A DNA stretch of 20,374 bases from GCA-2698665 sp038101125. Lineage in GTDB: Bacteria; Pseudomonadota; Gammaproteobacteria; GCA-002705445; GCA-002716945. Of this stretch, positions 1 through 8,630 are shown one piece after another. The stretch spans positions 1 through 20,374 of the forward strand of contig JAYNVZ010000019.1 in assembly GCA_038101125.1 (NCBI GenBank). The letters are read 5' to 3'. Within the stretch, counting starts at the first letter, position 1. Every line of letters begins with the position of its first letter. Below the pieces are notes generated by a model. It saw only the letters and a program-made list of their open reading frames with translations, was not told the DNA's origin and searched no databases. A program made the position numbers and the translations under genes.

Positions 1-1278
1 CTATTGTCTAAAGATATTATTTACAAGGATCTAAAGTTATTAATAATTGATGAAGAACATAAGTTTGGCGTTGCAGCCAAAGAAAAAATAAAAAAGATTA
101 AAAGCAATATTGATGTTTTAACACTAACAGCAACTCCAATTCCTAGAACCCTTAATTCCGCATTATCACAGATTAAAGATCTAAGTATAATAGAAACACC
201 ACCTCAGAATAGAAAATCAATCGTTACAAGAATCATTGACTGGGATAAAGAAATTATATCTGAAGCAATTATGCGTGAAATTAATAGAGGCGGCCAAATT
301 TACTATGTACATAATAAAATTGATACCATGACTATTGAAGCTAAAAAAATCTTAAGTATAACTCCTAGTATAAATATTGGTATTATTCATGGACAACTGG
401 GACCAAAAATTATCGAAGATGAGATGAATAAGTTTCTTAACAAAGAATATGATTTATTAATATGTACAAGCATTATTGAGAGTGGCCTTGATATACAAAA
501 TGTTAATACAATCATCATTAATAATTGTGATCATTTTGGGCTTTCACAATTACATCAAATTAGAGGTAGAGTTGGAAGAACTAATAGACAAGCTTATGCC
601 TATCTCATAAAATCAGAAAAATCTATTATAACTAAAGATGCGGAAAAAAGACTCCAAGCAATTGATTCTGTTAATAGCTTAGGAGGCGGTCTTGAGTTAG
701 CAACTCATGATCTAGAAATACGTGGTGCTGGAGAAATACTTGGTGAGGAACAGAGTGGACAAATATATGAAATTGGATATGCCATGTTTACAGATATGTT
801 AAATAAAAGTGTAGAAATACTAAAAACCGGATCTAGCCCTGATAGTGAAAAAGTAGTGGAAATTGAAGCAGATGTATCATATTTAATTACACAAGATTAC
901 ATAAACGATATTGTAACGAGGCTCAAATATTACAAAAAAATTTCATCATCATCTACAACAGAAGAAAATCTATTAATTAAAGATGAAATGATAGATATAT
1001 ATGGGCCAATACCAGAGTTTGTAGAAAATCTATTTTATATATCTGATCTTAAGCTTTCTTTGCGAGGCAAAAACGTTAAATACATAAAGATATTTGGTCA
1101 AGTTATTAAAATTAGTTTTATCGATCAAAATTCAATTAATATTGATAAGATCATCAAAGCGACTAAGAATCTAGAATTAAAATTATTGAAAAATAACATG
1201 ATACAACTAAAAATAGACAAAGATAATTTCAAGGATATGTGTGCTGATATTTCCAGCTTAATTGATGCAATATGCTAA
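1..1278 (+). CDS. mfd: Transcription-repair coupling factor Mfd, C-terminal part (5' end outside the window)
   Basis: Mfd is an ATP-driven DNA translocase that removes RNA polymerase stalled at lesions and recruits UvrA for nucleotide-excision repair. The frame is open from base 1; the visible 425 residues are about the last 37% of a usual ~1150-residue Mfd. Helicase motifs in order are a DEEH box followed by KFGV (about residues 17-24), TATPIPRTL (motif III), GGQIYYVHN, SIIESGLDI, and the motif VI region DHFGLSQLHQIRGRVGR. Next comes the translocation motif shared with RecG (RGAGEILGEEQSG) and the C-terminal TRCF domain. The UvrB-like module, the RNA-polymerase-interaction domain and the Walker A motif are upstream of the window. 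The gene ends in TAA at 1276-1278, tail-to-tail with the mscS-family gene and overlapping its stop codon. Identification is secure. Confidence 0.96.
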   Translation, partial: LLSKDIIYKDLKLLIIDEEHKFGVAAKEKIKKIKSNIDVLTLTATPIPRTLNSALSQIKDLSIIETPPQNRKSIVTRIIDWDKEIISEAIMREINRGGQIYYVHNKIDTMTIEAKKILSITPSINIGIIHGQLGPKIIEDEMNKFLNKEYDLLICTSIIESGLDIQNVNTIIINNCDHFGLSQLHQIRGRVGRTNRQAYAYLIKSEKSIITKDAEKRLQAIDSVNSLGGGLELATHDLEIRGAGEILGEEQSGQIYEIGYAMFTDMLNKSVEILKTGSSPDSEKVVEIEADVSYLITQDYINDIVTRLKYYKKISSSSTTEENLLIKDEMIDIYGPIPEFVENLFYISDLKLSLRGKNVKYIKIFGQVIKISFIDQNSINIDKIIKATKNLELKLLKNNMIQLKIDKDNFKDMCADISSLIDAIC

Positions 1279-2345
1279 TTTTGAGTCCAATCAATAGTTG
1301 TAGTTGGAAAAGCAATAGCAGCATTGTTCTCAGAGATAATTTTTGAAGTCTGATAGAGCACATCCTCTTTGATTTCTAGGAATTCTCTCCAATCTTTTGT
1401 ATTTGTAAAAGCATAAATAAAAAAATCACATGATGATGCTGAAAATCTTTTAAAATAAACTACTGGTTTATTAGAGTGATCAATATTATTATTTTGATCT
1501 AGATAAGCTCTTACTTTATTCACAATTTCAGGAATTTTATCAAGGTCCTCATAGCGGAGACCAATGACTTCATTTATTCTTCTATTTGTCATTCTTGTAG
1601 CATTTTCTACAATGATATTTGAAAATGCAGAGTTGGGTATATATAAAACATTTTTAGAGAATGTACGAACAACTGTTAATCTCCACCCTATACTTTCAAC
1701 TATTCCCTCAATATTACGATCAGGAGATTTGATGAATTCACCTACTTTGAATGGACGGTCAAAATAGATCATGAGTCCTCCAAAAAAATTAGATAGCAAA
1801 TCTTTCGCTGCAAGACCTACTACTAAACCGCCAACACCACCAAAAGCCAGTAGCCCAGAAATACTTAATCCAAATTCCTGCATCAACGTTAACAACGAAA
1901 TAAGAATTACAATAATCTTAAATATTCTAATAGTTATCTCATAAGTTTGTTCAATGACAACAGGATCATCACTTGATTTAAGGCCTTTGAGAAAAGACTT
2001 GCTATTATAATAATTATCTAAAACCTTAATTAAAGTCCACGCAATGATTATTATGATTAAAACATAAAGAATCTTTGGCTTATTAAAATCTTCAAATAAT
2101 TGATAAGTAACATTTAATGTTTCAGTGATAAAAACCAATGAGGCTAGAACTATTAAAAAAGTAAGTGGTCTTTGTAAGGATTTTAGAAGAATATCATCAA
2201 ACTCTGTGGCTGTTTTTTTTGAAATACCAGTAAAGAGTAATATAATTTTATTTTTGATAAATAAAAGAGCTAATGTTATTAGGAAAATTAAAGTTAACTG
2301 GATAGACAAATCAGTTTTAAAAATTATAGCCATTATATCCATCAT
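1275..2345 (-). CDS. MscS-family mechanosensitive channel, YnaI-like
   Basis: This inner-membrane channel should open under membrane tension and release solutes on hypo-osmotic shock. Hydrophobic helices cover roughly the first 190 residues (about five membrane segments, more than the three of MscS). The pore helix is glycine/alanine-rich (LLAFGGVGGLVVGLAAKDLL), followed by NFFGG and the FDRPF.VG entry into the beta domain. The cytosolic part has SPDRNIEG, IGWR, YIPNS.FS and RMTNRRI, which I recognise from E. coli YnaI rather than MscS itself. I chose ATG at 2345 because AGGTG lies 9 nt upstream; a GTG at 2357 would add four residues but has no well-spaced ribosome site. The length (about 356 residues) fits YnaI (343). 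It is last in the minus-strand run, 35 nt after nagZ. Family is certain; the YnaI subtype is likely. Confidence 0.92.
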   Translation of the reverse strand: MMDIMAIIFKTDLSIQLTLIFLITLALLFIKNKIILLFTGISKKTATEFDDILLKSLQRPLTFLIVLASLVFITETLNVTYQLFEDFNKPKILYVLIIIIIAWTLIKVLDNYYNSKSFLKGLKSSDDPVVIEQTYEITIRIFKIIVILISLLTLMQEFGLSISGLLAFGGVGGLVVGLAAKDLLSNFFGGLMIYFDRPFKVGEFIKSPDRNIEGIVESIGWRLTVVRTFSKNVLYIPNSAFSNIIVENATRMTNRRINEVIGLRYEDLDKIPEIVNKVRAYLDQNNNIDHSNKPVVYFKRFSASSCDFFIYAFTNTKDWREFLEIKEDVLYQTSKIISENNAAIAFPTTTIDWTQN

Positions 2346-2380
2346 AAACTCAAACACCTTTCTTTAACTTACTAACAAAT

Positions 2381-3400
2381 TCATCTATTATTACTTTCAG
2401 GTAATGTTATTTCTAACATTTTATCATGAATTTTTTCATAGTGCTCGATGATATTCTTAGTTAGGTATTTCTCTTTAATATATTTATAGGAAAGCTTATC
2501 ATCGATAATCTTAGGATTCTGCATAGTTGTTGCGATTACTAATCTGCAACCTGCTTTTAATGCAAGTAAAAGCCTATCTTCACACGATATATCTTCATCA
2601 TTTTTTGAAACAGCAGAAAACATTTCAATATCGTCACTTATAAATAATGGTAATTTATCAAAGATAGAAGCGGATAGATTTGACAACCATTCTCTTGAAT
2701 AAGTTGTTATGTAATCATCTATATCGGGATATGTTATGTGATTTGTCATAATTGGTAGGTTATAATTAGAAAATCTATTATGTAATTCTTTGAAGGGTAA
2801 GATATCAGTTTTAGAAAGGGTGTCGAAGTCGATGTTAGATATACAATTTTCTATATGACTATCTGTATTAACTCTACCATGACCAGGAAAATGTTTCAAA
2901 ACTGGCAGAATACCACCATCCAAAGATCCTTTGATATAACTTTCAGCCAATTGGATTATCATATCTGGATTATTGCCAAATGTTCTATCCTTTAAAAGAT
3001 TATTTTCTTTATTATGATTAATATCAACTACAGGAGAATAATTTATATCAATGTTCATAGCAGAAAGCTCGCTAGCTCCAATAAACCCAGCATCATAAGA
3101 AGCCGATAATTTTTCGTAAATATCGTCAATGTTTGAAATTGACTCCAGACTAGGAAGATGAGTAAAGCCATCTAATAATCTTTGCACTCTACCCCCTTCA
3201 TGATCTATTGAAACTAAAATATTATCTTTTACACCCTTGATATCAAGAATTAGTTCTTTTAATTGATTACGTGAAACAAAATTATGACTAAATAATATTA
3301 TACCGCCTATCAATTTGTCCTTTATGAGATTTTTTTCATTCTTAGATAAACTTGTTCCATCTAAATTAATTATCAATGGTCCGATAAAATTCTGATTCAT
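2381..3400 (-). CDS. nagZ: Beta-N-acetylhexosaminidase NagZ (GH3)
   Basis: NagZ is a cytosolic glycosidase that cleaves GlcNAc from 1,6-anhydroMurNAc-peptides during peptidoglycan recycling. The 339 residues match E. coli NagZ (341). Visible GH3 signatures are DHEGGRVQR (66-74), KHFPGHG at 169-175 followed by TDSH (179-182), which is the flexible loop with the catalytic His-Asp pair of this family, and SDD at 255-257 carrying the aspartate nucleophile. There is no signal peptide, as expected for the Gram-negative cytosolic form. ATG at 3398-3400 lies 19 nt after the ispF stop. Other GH3 glucosidases are much longer, so NagZ is a firm call. A downstream product is potentially linked to ampC-type regulation in other species, but nothing here shows such a link. 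Confidence 0.96.
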   Translation of the reverse strand: MNQNFIGPLIINLDGTSLSKNEKNLIKDKLIGGIILFSHNFVSRNQLKELILDIKGVKDNILVSIDHEGGRVQRLLDGFTHLPSLESISNIDDIYEKLSASYDAGFIGASELSAMNIDINYSPVVDINHNKENNLLKDRTFGNNPDMIIQLAESYIKGSLDGGILPVLKHFPGHGRVNTDSHIENCISNIDFDTLSKTDILPFKELHNRFSNYNLPIMTNHITYPDIDDYITTYSREWLSNLSASIFDKLPLFISDDIEMFSAVSKNDEDISCEDRLLLALKAGCRLVIATTMQNPKIIDDKLSYKYIKEKYLTKNIIEHYEKIHDKMLEITLPESNNR

Positions 3401-3419
3401 GTTAATAAAAATACCTCAA

Positions 3420-3914
3420 TTAGATAGTAGATAGTGAAGCTATGCAATAACAAGTCACTCCTTCGCCTCGCCCAATATAGCCCAGGGATTCTGATGTGGT
3501 TGCTTTAATATTTATCATACCCTCATCTATATGTTTATGAGAACTTATCTTGTTGAATATGTCACATATATTTGCTTTCATTTGATTCTTATAGTTTGAT
3601 ATTTTTGGTTTTTCTAGCAACAAAGCTATATCAAGGTTATTCAATACAAAACCTGCATCTAAAGCTTTCTTAACTGATAATTCTAGGATGATTTTGCTAT
3701 CTAGATCTTTGTTAGCTGAATCAGAATCTGGAAAATAATCTCCTATATCTCCTGCTCCGATGGCTCCTAATATAGCATCAGCTATGGAATGATATATGAT
3801 ATCGCCATCTGAATGTGCTTTAATTGAAATAGTTGAAGGAATATCAATTCCTGATAATCTAATTGAATTGCCAGAAATTAACTGGTGTGTGTCTATGCCT
3901 AATCCTACTCTCAT
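3420..3914 (-). CDS. ispF: 2-C-methyl-D-erythritol 2,4-cyclodiphosphate synthase IspF
   Basis: IspF is the fifth MEP-pathway enzyme. It cyclises CDP-methylerythritol 2-phosphate to MEcPP with loss of CMP, as a cytosolic homotrimer. The metal ligands sit at the same numbers as in E. coli: Asp8 and His10 (GIDTH) and His42 (IIYHS). The AHSDGD segment is at 33-38, the GDIGDYFPD loop follows, and ATTSESLGYIGRGEG near the C-terminus is the family signature for substrate and CMP binding. The length of 164 fits the family. Its ATG overlaps the ispD stop as ATGA (3911-3914), so the two consecutive pathway steps are translationally coupled. They are separate proteins, not the IspDF fusion of many alpha- and epsilonproteobacteria. 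Confidence 0.97.
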   Translation of the reverse strand: MRVGLGIDTHQLISGNSIRLSGIDIPSTISIKAHSDGDIIYHSIADAILGAIGAGDIGDYFPDSDSANKDLDSKIILELSVKKALDAGFVLNNLDIALLLEKPKISNYKNQMKANICDIFNKISSHKHIDEGMINIKATTSESLGYIGRGEGVTCYCIASLSTI

Positions 3915-4597
3915 TTGTTATTCATTAATAATTTTATAACCTTAAGATCATCTTGAAATGTTAATTTGATATTTCCAACAGATGCTTTTATGATCTTTAC
4001 GTTGTAATTTGATAAAGACATTGCTTCTATTTCATCATCCACCTGTATCTTATTATTAATGATATCACTATATGCCTTAAATAATTTAGAAAAATTAAAT
4101 AATTGAGGTGTGAAAGACATATACAGATTATCACGTTTTATATTACTTACTACAATTGACTTCTTATTTATTTTTTTAAGAGCATTAGTCAAAGGATATC
4201 CCAAAGATAGACCGGTCCTTATAGATTTAGAATGATCTAATAATCTATTGATATCTTTTGTATCTACACAAGGACGAGCAGCATCATGAATTATAATATT
4301 TTTAGATTGTATATTGGATTTTAATGCAAATTTCAATGCATTAAATACTGATCTAGTTCTTGTATTTCCTCCTTTTACTAAAAATATATTTGAATATTTT
4401 GATGGAGCTTTGTATGAACTATTTTTATCAATTACAACAAAAAAGTTTTTTATTTTCTTTGTTTCGGATATTTTCTCTATTGCAATATTAATTAGATTTT
4501 TTGAGTTTATTTTTAGATATTGTTTTGGTTTCGAGGAATTATACCTATGACTTTTACCTGCAGCTAAGATAACTGCATCATATATTTTATTTTTCAT
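3911..4597 (-). CDS. ispD: 2-C-methyl-D-erythritol 4-phosphate cytidylyltransferase IspD
   Basis: IspD transfers CMP from CTP to methylerythritol 4-phosphate (third MEP step). The nucleotidyltransferase fold opens with ILAAGKSHRYNSSKPKQYL. Arg18 and Lys25 correspond to the catalytic Arg20 and Lys27 of E. coli. HDAARPC is at 104-110, Arg155 lies in the IKRDNLY segment, and Lys211 (NIKLT) corresponds to Lys213. The 228 residues are close to the usual ~236. ATG at 4595-4597 overlaps the ftsB 3' end by 11 nt, and the stop overlaps ispF. The ftsB-ispD-ispF order is classical for Gammaproteobacteria. The protein is unusually lysine- and asparagine-rich, as expected from the base composition. Identification is firm although sequence divergence is high between the motifs. 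Confidence 0.95.
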   Translation of the reverse strand: MKNKIYDAVILAAGKSHRYNSSKPKQYLKINSKNLINIAIEKISETKKIKNFFVVIDKNSSYKAPSKYSNIFLVKGGNTRTRSVFNALKFALKSNIQSKNIIIHDAARPCVDTKDINRLLDHSKSIRTGLSLGYPLTNALKKINKKSIVVSNIKRDNLYMSFTPQLFNFSKLFKAYSDIINNKIQVDDEIEAMSLSNYNVKIIKASVGNIKLTFQDDLKVIKLLMNNK

Positions 4598-4865
4598 CTT
4601 TTATTATTTGAAAGAAAATTTCATCTTCTCTAATATATCCATAGTTTTCTCTTGCATAACCCTCTAAAAAAGACTTACTGTTATAAATCTTTTCTATTTC
4701 TAAATTGAGCCTATTATTAGACTGAGTTAATAAGATAACTTGGTTATCGTATGAATTATATGTTTTTTTTAAATCGTAGTAAGTAAATATACTATTGCTA
4801 CTAAAAAATAAAGAGTGCTGTAAACTCAGAAATAAAATTAAACATACTAGATGGAATATTTTCAT
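4587..4865 (-). CDS. ftsB: Cell-division protein FtsB (septum-formation initiator family)
   Basis: FtsB is a small bitopic inner-membrane protein that forms the FtsQ-FtsB-FtsL complex and controls septal peptidoglycan synthesis. The first ~20 residues form one hydrophobic membrane helix, followed by LFFSSNSIF (E. coli has a comparable LWFGKNGI), then a heptad-like polar region suited to a coiled coil, and the ENYGYIREDEIFFQII end typical of the FtsQ-binding tail. I chose ATG at 4863-4865 because it overlaps the eno stop as ATGA. A GTG at 4874 would add three residues. The result is 92 residues against 103 in E. coli; the non-conserved C-terminal tail is missing. Position between eno and ispD is diagnostic. 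Sequence alone would be modest evidence; context makes it strong. Confidence 0.93.
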   Translation of the reverse strand: MKIFHLVCLILFLSLQHSLFFSSNSIFTYYDLKKTYNSYDNQVILLTQSNNRLNLEIEKIYNSKSFLEGYARENYGYIREDEIFFQIIKDEK

Positions 4866-6139
4866 GTTAACCACTTCTTAAATACATTGTTTTTATTAAA
4901 GAAAGATTTACCTATCTGTTCTTCAATCCTGAGTAATTGATTGTATTTGGCCACTCTATCTGATCGGGAAAGAGACCCAGTTTTTATTTGGCCCGAAGAA
5001 GTACCAACGCTCATGTCTGCGATTGTTACATCTTCTGTTTCACCACTTCTATGAGATATTATATAATTATAGTTGTGTTTCTTAGCTAAATTTATCGTAT
5101 CCAATGTCTCTGTAATGGTTCCTATTTGGTTAAACTTAATCAAAATTGCATTAGCAACTTTTTTATCTATACCTGTTTTAAAGATCTTTTGGTTTGTGAC
5201 GAAAACATCATCGCCAACAAGTTGAATTTTGTTATCAAGTTTATTGGTAAGAATTTCCCAACCCTCCCAATCATTCTCAGACATACCATCCTCTACAGAT
5301 ATAATTGGGTAATCGTCGCATAATGACTCCAAATAAGTACAAAAGCCTTTGCTATCATATGAATTACCATCAGACATCATATAACTGCCATTTTTATAAA
5401 ATTCGGAACTGGCAACATCTAAACCAAGATATACCTCTTCGCCAGGCTTATAACCTGCTTTTTCGATAGAATCCAATATCACTTTCAAAGCTTGGCTATT
5501 AGATGAGATGTTTGGGGCAAAGCCGCCCTCGTCACCAACTGATGTAGCTAGGGATTTTTTGTTGAGGGTATTTTTTAGTGTATGAAATATTTCCACTCCT
5601 GCTCGTAAGCTATCAGAAAAAGAATCAAAACCTATTGGTAGGATCATAAATTCCTGAAAATCTAAGTCATTATTAGCATGTGCTCCACCATTAATTATAT
5701 TCATCATTGGAACAGGCAAAGAAAGATCAGCTTCTTCGCCAAAAGTCTTGTATAAAGGTATATTTAAGGATTTTGCCTTAGCATGAGCAAAAGCTAATGA
5801 TACAGCGAGAATCGCATTTGCACCTAAATTCTTCTTATTTTCAGTTCCATCAAGATTTATTAATAATTCATCTAATGTATGTTGTTCAAATGATTGATTT
5901 ATAATGGAACTTTTTATAGTTGAGTTTATATTGTTAACAGCATCATACACAGATTTTCCCATATAAATAGCTTTGTCGCCATCTCTTAATTCCAAAGCTT
6001 CCAAAATACCTGTTGAAGCTCCAGATGGCGAAATACCTCTGCCAATTATATCGTTGTCAAGAACCATATCTACCTCTACCGTCGGGTTGCCCCTAGAGTC
6101 AAGAATTTGTCTTGCATTTACGTCAACTATTTTATTCAA
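4862..6139 (-). CDS. eno: Enolase (phosphopyruvate hydratase)
   Basis: Enolase interconverts 2-phosphoglycerate and phosphoenolpyruvate, with Mg2+. The 425 residues (E. coli 432) carry DSRGNPTVE at 14-22, SGASTG at 39-44, and acid/base candidates Glu163 (DFQEF) and Glu204 (GDEGGF). The metal ligands are Asp241, Glu283 and Asp310. The catalytic Lys335 lies in the family signature LIKFNQIGT, and the phosphate-binding HRSGETED is followed by GQIKTGS. The start codon is TTG (6137-6139); it is supported by GGAG 7 nt upstream and by alignment of the NKIVDV N-terminus. PEP made here is also the co-substrate of KdsA, encoded just upstream. It lies between kdsA (14 nt away) and ftsB (ATGA overlap). 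Confidence 0.98.
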   Translation of the reverse strand: MNKIVDVNARQILDSRGNPTVEVDMVLDNDIIGRGISPSGASTGILEALELRDGDKAIYMGKSVYDAVNNINSTIKSSIINQSFEQHTLDELLINLDGTENKKNLGANAILAVSLAFAHAKAKSLNIPLYKTFGEEADLSLPVPMMNIINGGAHANNDLDFQEFMILPIGFDSFSDSLRAGVEIFHTLKNTLNKKSLATSVGDEGGFAPNISSNSQALKVILDSIEKAGYKPGEEVYLGLDVASSEFYKNGSYMMSDGNSYDSKGFCTYLESLCDDYPIISVEDGMSENDWEGWEILTNKLDNKIQLVGDDVFVTNQKIFKTGIDKKVANAILIKFNQIGTITETLDTINLAKKHNYNYIISHRSGETEDVTIADMSVGTSSGQIKTGSLSRSDRVAKYNQLLRIEEQIGKSFFNKNNVFKKWLT

Positions 6140-6146
6140 ATTTACA

Positions 6147-6150
6147 CTCC
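6147..6150 (-). promoter_or_regulatory. Shine-Dalgarno site that fixes the TTG start of eno
   Basis: GGAG on the minus strand sits 7 nt before the TTG at 6139, in the short kdsA-eno spacer. It is one of the clearest ribosome sites in this AT-rich window and supports the non-ATG start. Confidence 0.6.
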
Positions 6151-6153
6151 ATG

Positions 6154-6954
6154 TTAATCTTTTACTACATTATTTATTTTAATAATACTATCCAATAAGT
6201 CTTTCATATTATTGATATTTAGTGAGTTTTTACCATCACTCAGAGCCTTTTCTGGCTCAGGATGAGTTTCAATGAAAATTCCATCTATGCCAACTGCTGT
6301 TGCAGCCCTCGCTAAGACTGGTATAAATTCACTTTCACCGCCTGACTGGTCGTTTAACGCCCCAGGTTGTTGGACTGAGTGCGATGCATCAAAAATAACT
6401 GGGCAACCAGTTTCTTTGAGAATCTCAAGCGGCCTCATATCTGAAACCAAATTATTATACCCAAAAGAGACTCCTCTTTCACATACATATATATCTTTAT
6501 TACCAGTAGATTTAGCTTTTATTACAACGTTTATCATCTCTTTCGGTGATAAAAATTGGCCTTTTTTAATATTAACTGGCTTCATGGTAGCGGCAACTTT
6601 GGTTATAAAATTTGTCTGCCTGCATAAAAAAGCAGGAGTTTGGAGAATATCTACAACATCAGCCACCTCGTCAATTGGAGTGTCCTCATGTACATCCGTT
6701 AAAACTGGGATATCAAAAGTCTTTCTGACTTTTTCCAGTATTTTTAAACCTTTTTCAATGCCAACCCCCCGGTCAGATTCAATCGATGATCTATTAGCCT
6801 TATCAAAAGATGCCTTGAAAACATAAGAAATTGGCAAGTCTTTAGTAATTTCACAGATATACTCTGCTATTGATAAAGTCATTTTTTCTGACTCAATAGC
6901 ACAAGGACCAGAAATTAATGTCAAATTTTTACTATTTCCAATATCCAAGGACAT
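6154..6954 (-). CDS. kdsA: 3-deoxy-D-manno-octulosonate 8-phosphate synthase KdsA, metal-dependent type
   Basis: KdsA condenses arabinose 5-phosphate with phosphoenolpyruvate to Kdo-8-phosphate, the precursor of the LPS inner-core sugar. The TIM-barrel signatures KASFDKANRSS, TDVHE and GCPVIFDASHS are present. I start it at ATG 6954, one base after the pyrG stop, giving 266 residues; an upstream in-frame start would push the N-terminus 13 residues into pyrG. GPCAIES carries Cys18, and with His192, Glu229 and Asp240 it reproduces the Aquifex metal site (Cys11, His185, Glu222, Asp233) at a constant offset of +7. E. coli KdsA has Asn in place of the Cys and needs no metal. DAHP synthase is excluded by the KANRSS motif and the context. 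Confidence 0.96.
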   Translation of the reverse strand: MSLDIGNSKNLTLISGPCAIESEKMTLSIAEYICEITKDLPISYVFKASFDKANRSSIESDRGVGIEKGLKILEKVRKTFDIPVLTDVHEDTPIDEVADVVDILQTPAFLCRQTNFITKVAATMKPVNIKKGQFLSPKEMINVVIKAKSTGNKDIYVCERGVSFGYNNLVSDMRPLEILKETGCPVIFDASHSVQQPGALNDQSGGESEFIPVLARAATAVGIDGIFIETHPEPEKALSDGKNSLNINNMKDLLDSIIKINNVVKD

Positions 6955-6955
6955 T

Positions 6956-8575
6956 TTATTTCTTCCTCTTAGACGCTGCATTAACAAATCCATTGAACAG
7001 TGGATGCCCTTTTATTGGGGATGATGTGAACTCTGGGTGAAACTGACAACCTACATACCAAGCATGGTTCTTTAACTCGATCATTTCCATTAAATTTCCT
7101 TTTTTTGACTTACCGCTGAATGCTAAACCATTTTTTTCAAAATCTCCAATAAGATTTCCATTGACCTCGTACCTATGTCTATGTCTTTCTGCAATCTTTA
7201 GCTTAGAATACATTTTATATGCTAAGGAATCTTTATTAATAATACATTCTTGAGAGCCCAAACGCATAGTGCCCCCCATTTTAGTCTTATCAGCTAAGAT
7301 TCTCTTGCCAGACTTTTCTCTCCACTCTTCTACAAGAGCCACGACTGGATATTTAGTATTTTTATTAAACTCTGTGCTATTGGCTTTATTTAGCTTCATT
7401 ACATTTCTTGCAAACTCTATTACAGAAATTTGCATTCCAAGACATATTCCAAAATATGGGATATCATTAACTCTAGCAAACTCAGCAGCTAAAATTTTAC
7501 CTTCTATTCCTCTGTCACCAAATCCTCCTGGGACAAGTATTCCGTCCATTTTAGACAACTGTTTAATATTACGTTTATTGAGCTTTTCAGAGTCTAAATA
7601 TACTATGTCAACTATTCTATTATTAATGACGCCTGCATGATATAAAGCCTCATTTAATGATTTATACGAATCTACCAGATCAACATATTTTCCAATCATG
7701 GCTATTTTGATCTTATTTTTACATTTTTCAACTTTTTTCTTATAGTCTTTCCAAGGTTTAAGATTAAGCCTCTTATCTTTTATCTTAAAGCTTTTCATCA
7801 TAAATTTATCTATACCCTGCTCGCTAAACATTATTGGAATATCATAGATTGATTTTGCATCAACAGCTGAAAATACCGCTTCACTGGAAACATTAGTGAA
7901 TAATGCGATTTTCTTCTTAAGTGACTGATTAATAGTATTTTTTCCTCTACATAAAAGGATATCTGGCTGAATTCCAATCGATCTTAACTCTTTAACGGAA
8001 TGCTGAGTCGGTTTCGTTTTAATTTCATTGGTAACATCAATATATGGTAACAGCGTAAGATGTATAAACATTGATTTACTTTTACCTAAATCTAAACTGA
8101 ATTGTCTGATTGACTCAAGAAAAGGTAGGGATTCTATATCACCAACCGTACCTCCAACCTCAACAAAAGCAATATCTGCCTTTTTTGCTCCTTTAATAAC
8201 TAGATTCTTTATTTCATCTGTAATGTGAGGAATCACTTGCACAGTACTACCAAGATAACTCCCTTTCCTCTCTTTATTGATTACGTTAGAATAAACTCTT
8301 CCTGATGTAACATTACTGTCTTGTGACATTTGGATGCCAACAAACCTTTCATAATGACCCAAATCTAAATCTGTTTCTGCGCCATCCTCCGTAACGAATA
8401 CTTCTCCATGTTGTATAGGACTCATTGTTCCAGGGTCAAGATTGATATAAGGGTCTAGTTTTTGAAGTGAGACTTTAAAACCTCTTAGTTTGAATAAAGA
8501 AGCAAGGGAGGCAGCTGCAATTCCCTTTCCAAGAGATGAAACAACCCCGCCAGTGATAAATACATATCTTGTCAT
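6956..8575 (-). CDS. pyrG: CTP synthase PyrG
   Basis: PyrG aminates UTP to CTP using glutamine and ATP. The N-terminal synthetase domain begins FITGGVVSSLGKGI with the P-loop at about 9-20, then KLDPY at 39-43, the HGEVFV.DGAETDLDLGHYERF block, and GTVGDIES (142-149). The C-terminal class I amidotransferase domain has PGGFG.RG, Cys378 in GICLGMQ, and the His513/Glu515 pair in QFHPEF, close to E. coli Cys379/His515/Glu517. Length 539 against 545. ATG at 8573-8575 is preceded by the longest space of the minus-strand run (70 bp), so pyrG may have its own promoter. CTP is consumed by IspD encoded in the same run and by Kdo activation. Confidence 0.98.
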   Translation of the reverse strand: MTRYVFITGGVVSSLGKGIAAASLASLFKLRGFKVSLQKLDPYINLDPGTMSPIQHGEVFVTEDGAETDLDLGHYERFVGIQMSQDSNVTSGRVYSNVINKERKGSYLGSTVQVIPHITDEIKNLVIKGAKKADIAFVEVGGTVGDIESLPFLESIRQFSLDLGKSKSMFIHLTLLPYIDVTNEIKTKPTQHSVKELRSIGIQPDILLCRGKNTINQSLKKKIALFTNVSSEAVFSAVDAKSIYDIPIMFSEQGIDKFMMKSFKIKDKRLNLKPWKDYKKKVEKCKNKIKIAMIGKYVDLVDSYKSLNEALYHAGVINNRIVDIVYLDSEKLNKRNIKQLSKMDGILVPGGFGDRGIEGKILAAEFARVNDIPYFGICLGMQISVIEFARNVMKLNKANSTEFNKNTKYPVVALVEEWREKSGKRILADKTKMGGTMRLGSQECIINKDSLAYKMYSKLKIAERHRHRYEVNGNLIGDFEKNGLAFSGKSKKGNLMEMIELKNHAWYVGCQFHPEFTSSPIKGHPLFNGFVNAASKRKK

Positions 8576-8590
8576 ATATTACTTAGGAAA

Positions 8591-8619
8591 AGTATAGACG
8601 AAATCATTGAAAAAATATA
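8591..8619 (-). promoter_or_regulatory. Possible promoter in front of pyrG
   Basis: The minus strand holds TATACT at 8596-8591, one base off the -10 consensus and about 15 nt before the pyrG ATG. The -35 region at about 8619-8614 (TATATT) is poor. Support comes mainly from its location in the only sizeable spacer of the run. Such A/T hexamers are frequent by chance here. Confidence 0.3.
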
Positions 8620-8630
8620 TAAATTAGACA

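Noticed and set aside
6272..6826. 184-codon open frame on the plus strand inside kdsA
   Set aside because: It is antisense to well-conserved kdsA motifs, has no ribosome site and no recognisable domain; long antisense frames arise from codon bias.
7269..7640. 123-codon plus-strand frame inside pyrG
   Set aside because: Shadow of the conserved amidotransferase domain of pyrG, with no independent support.
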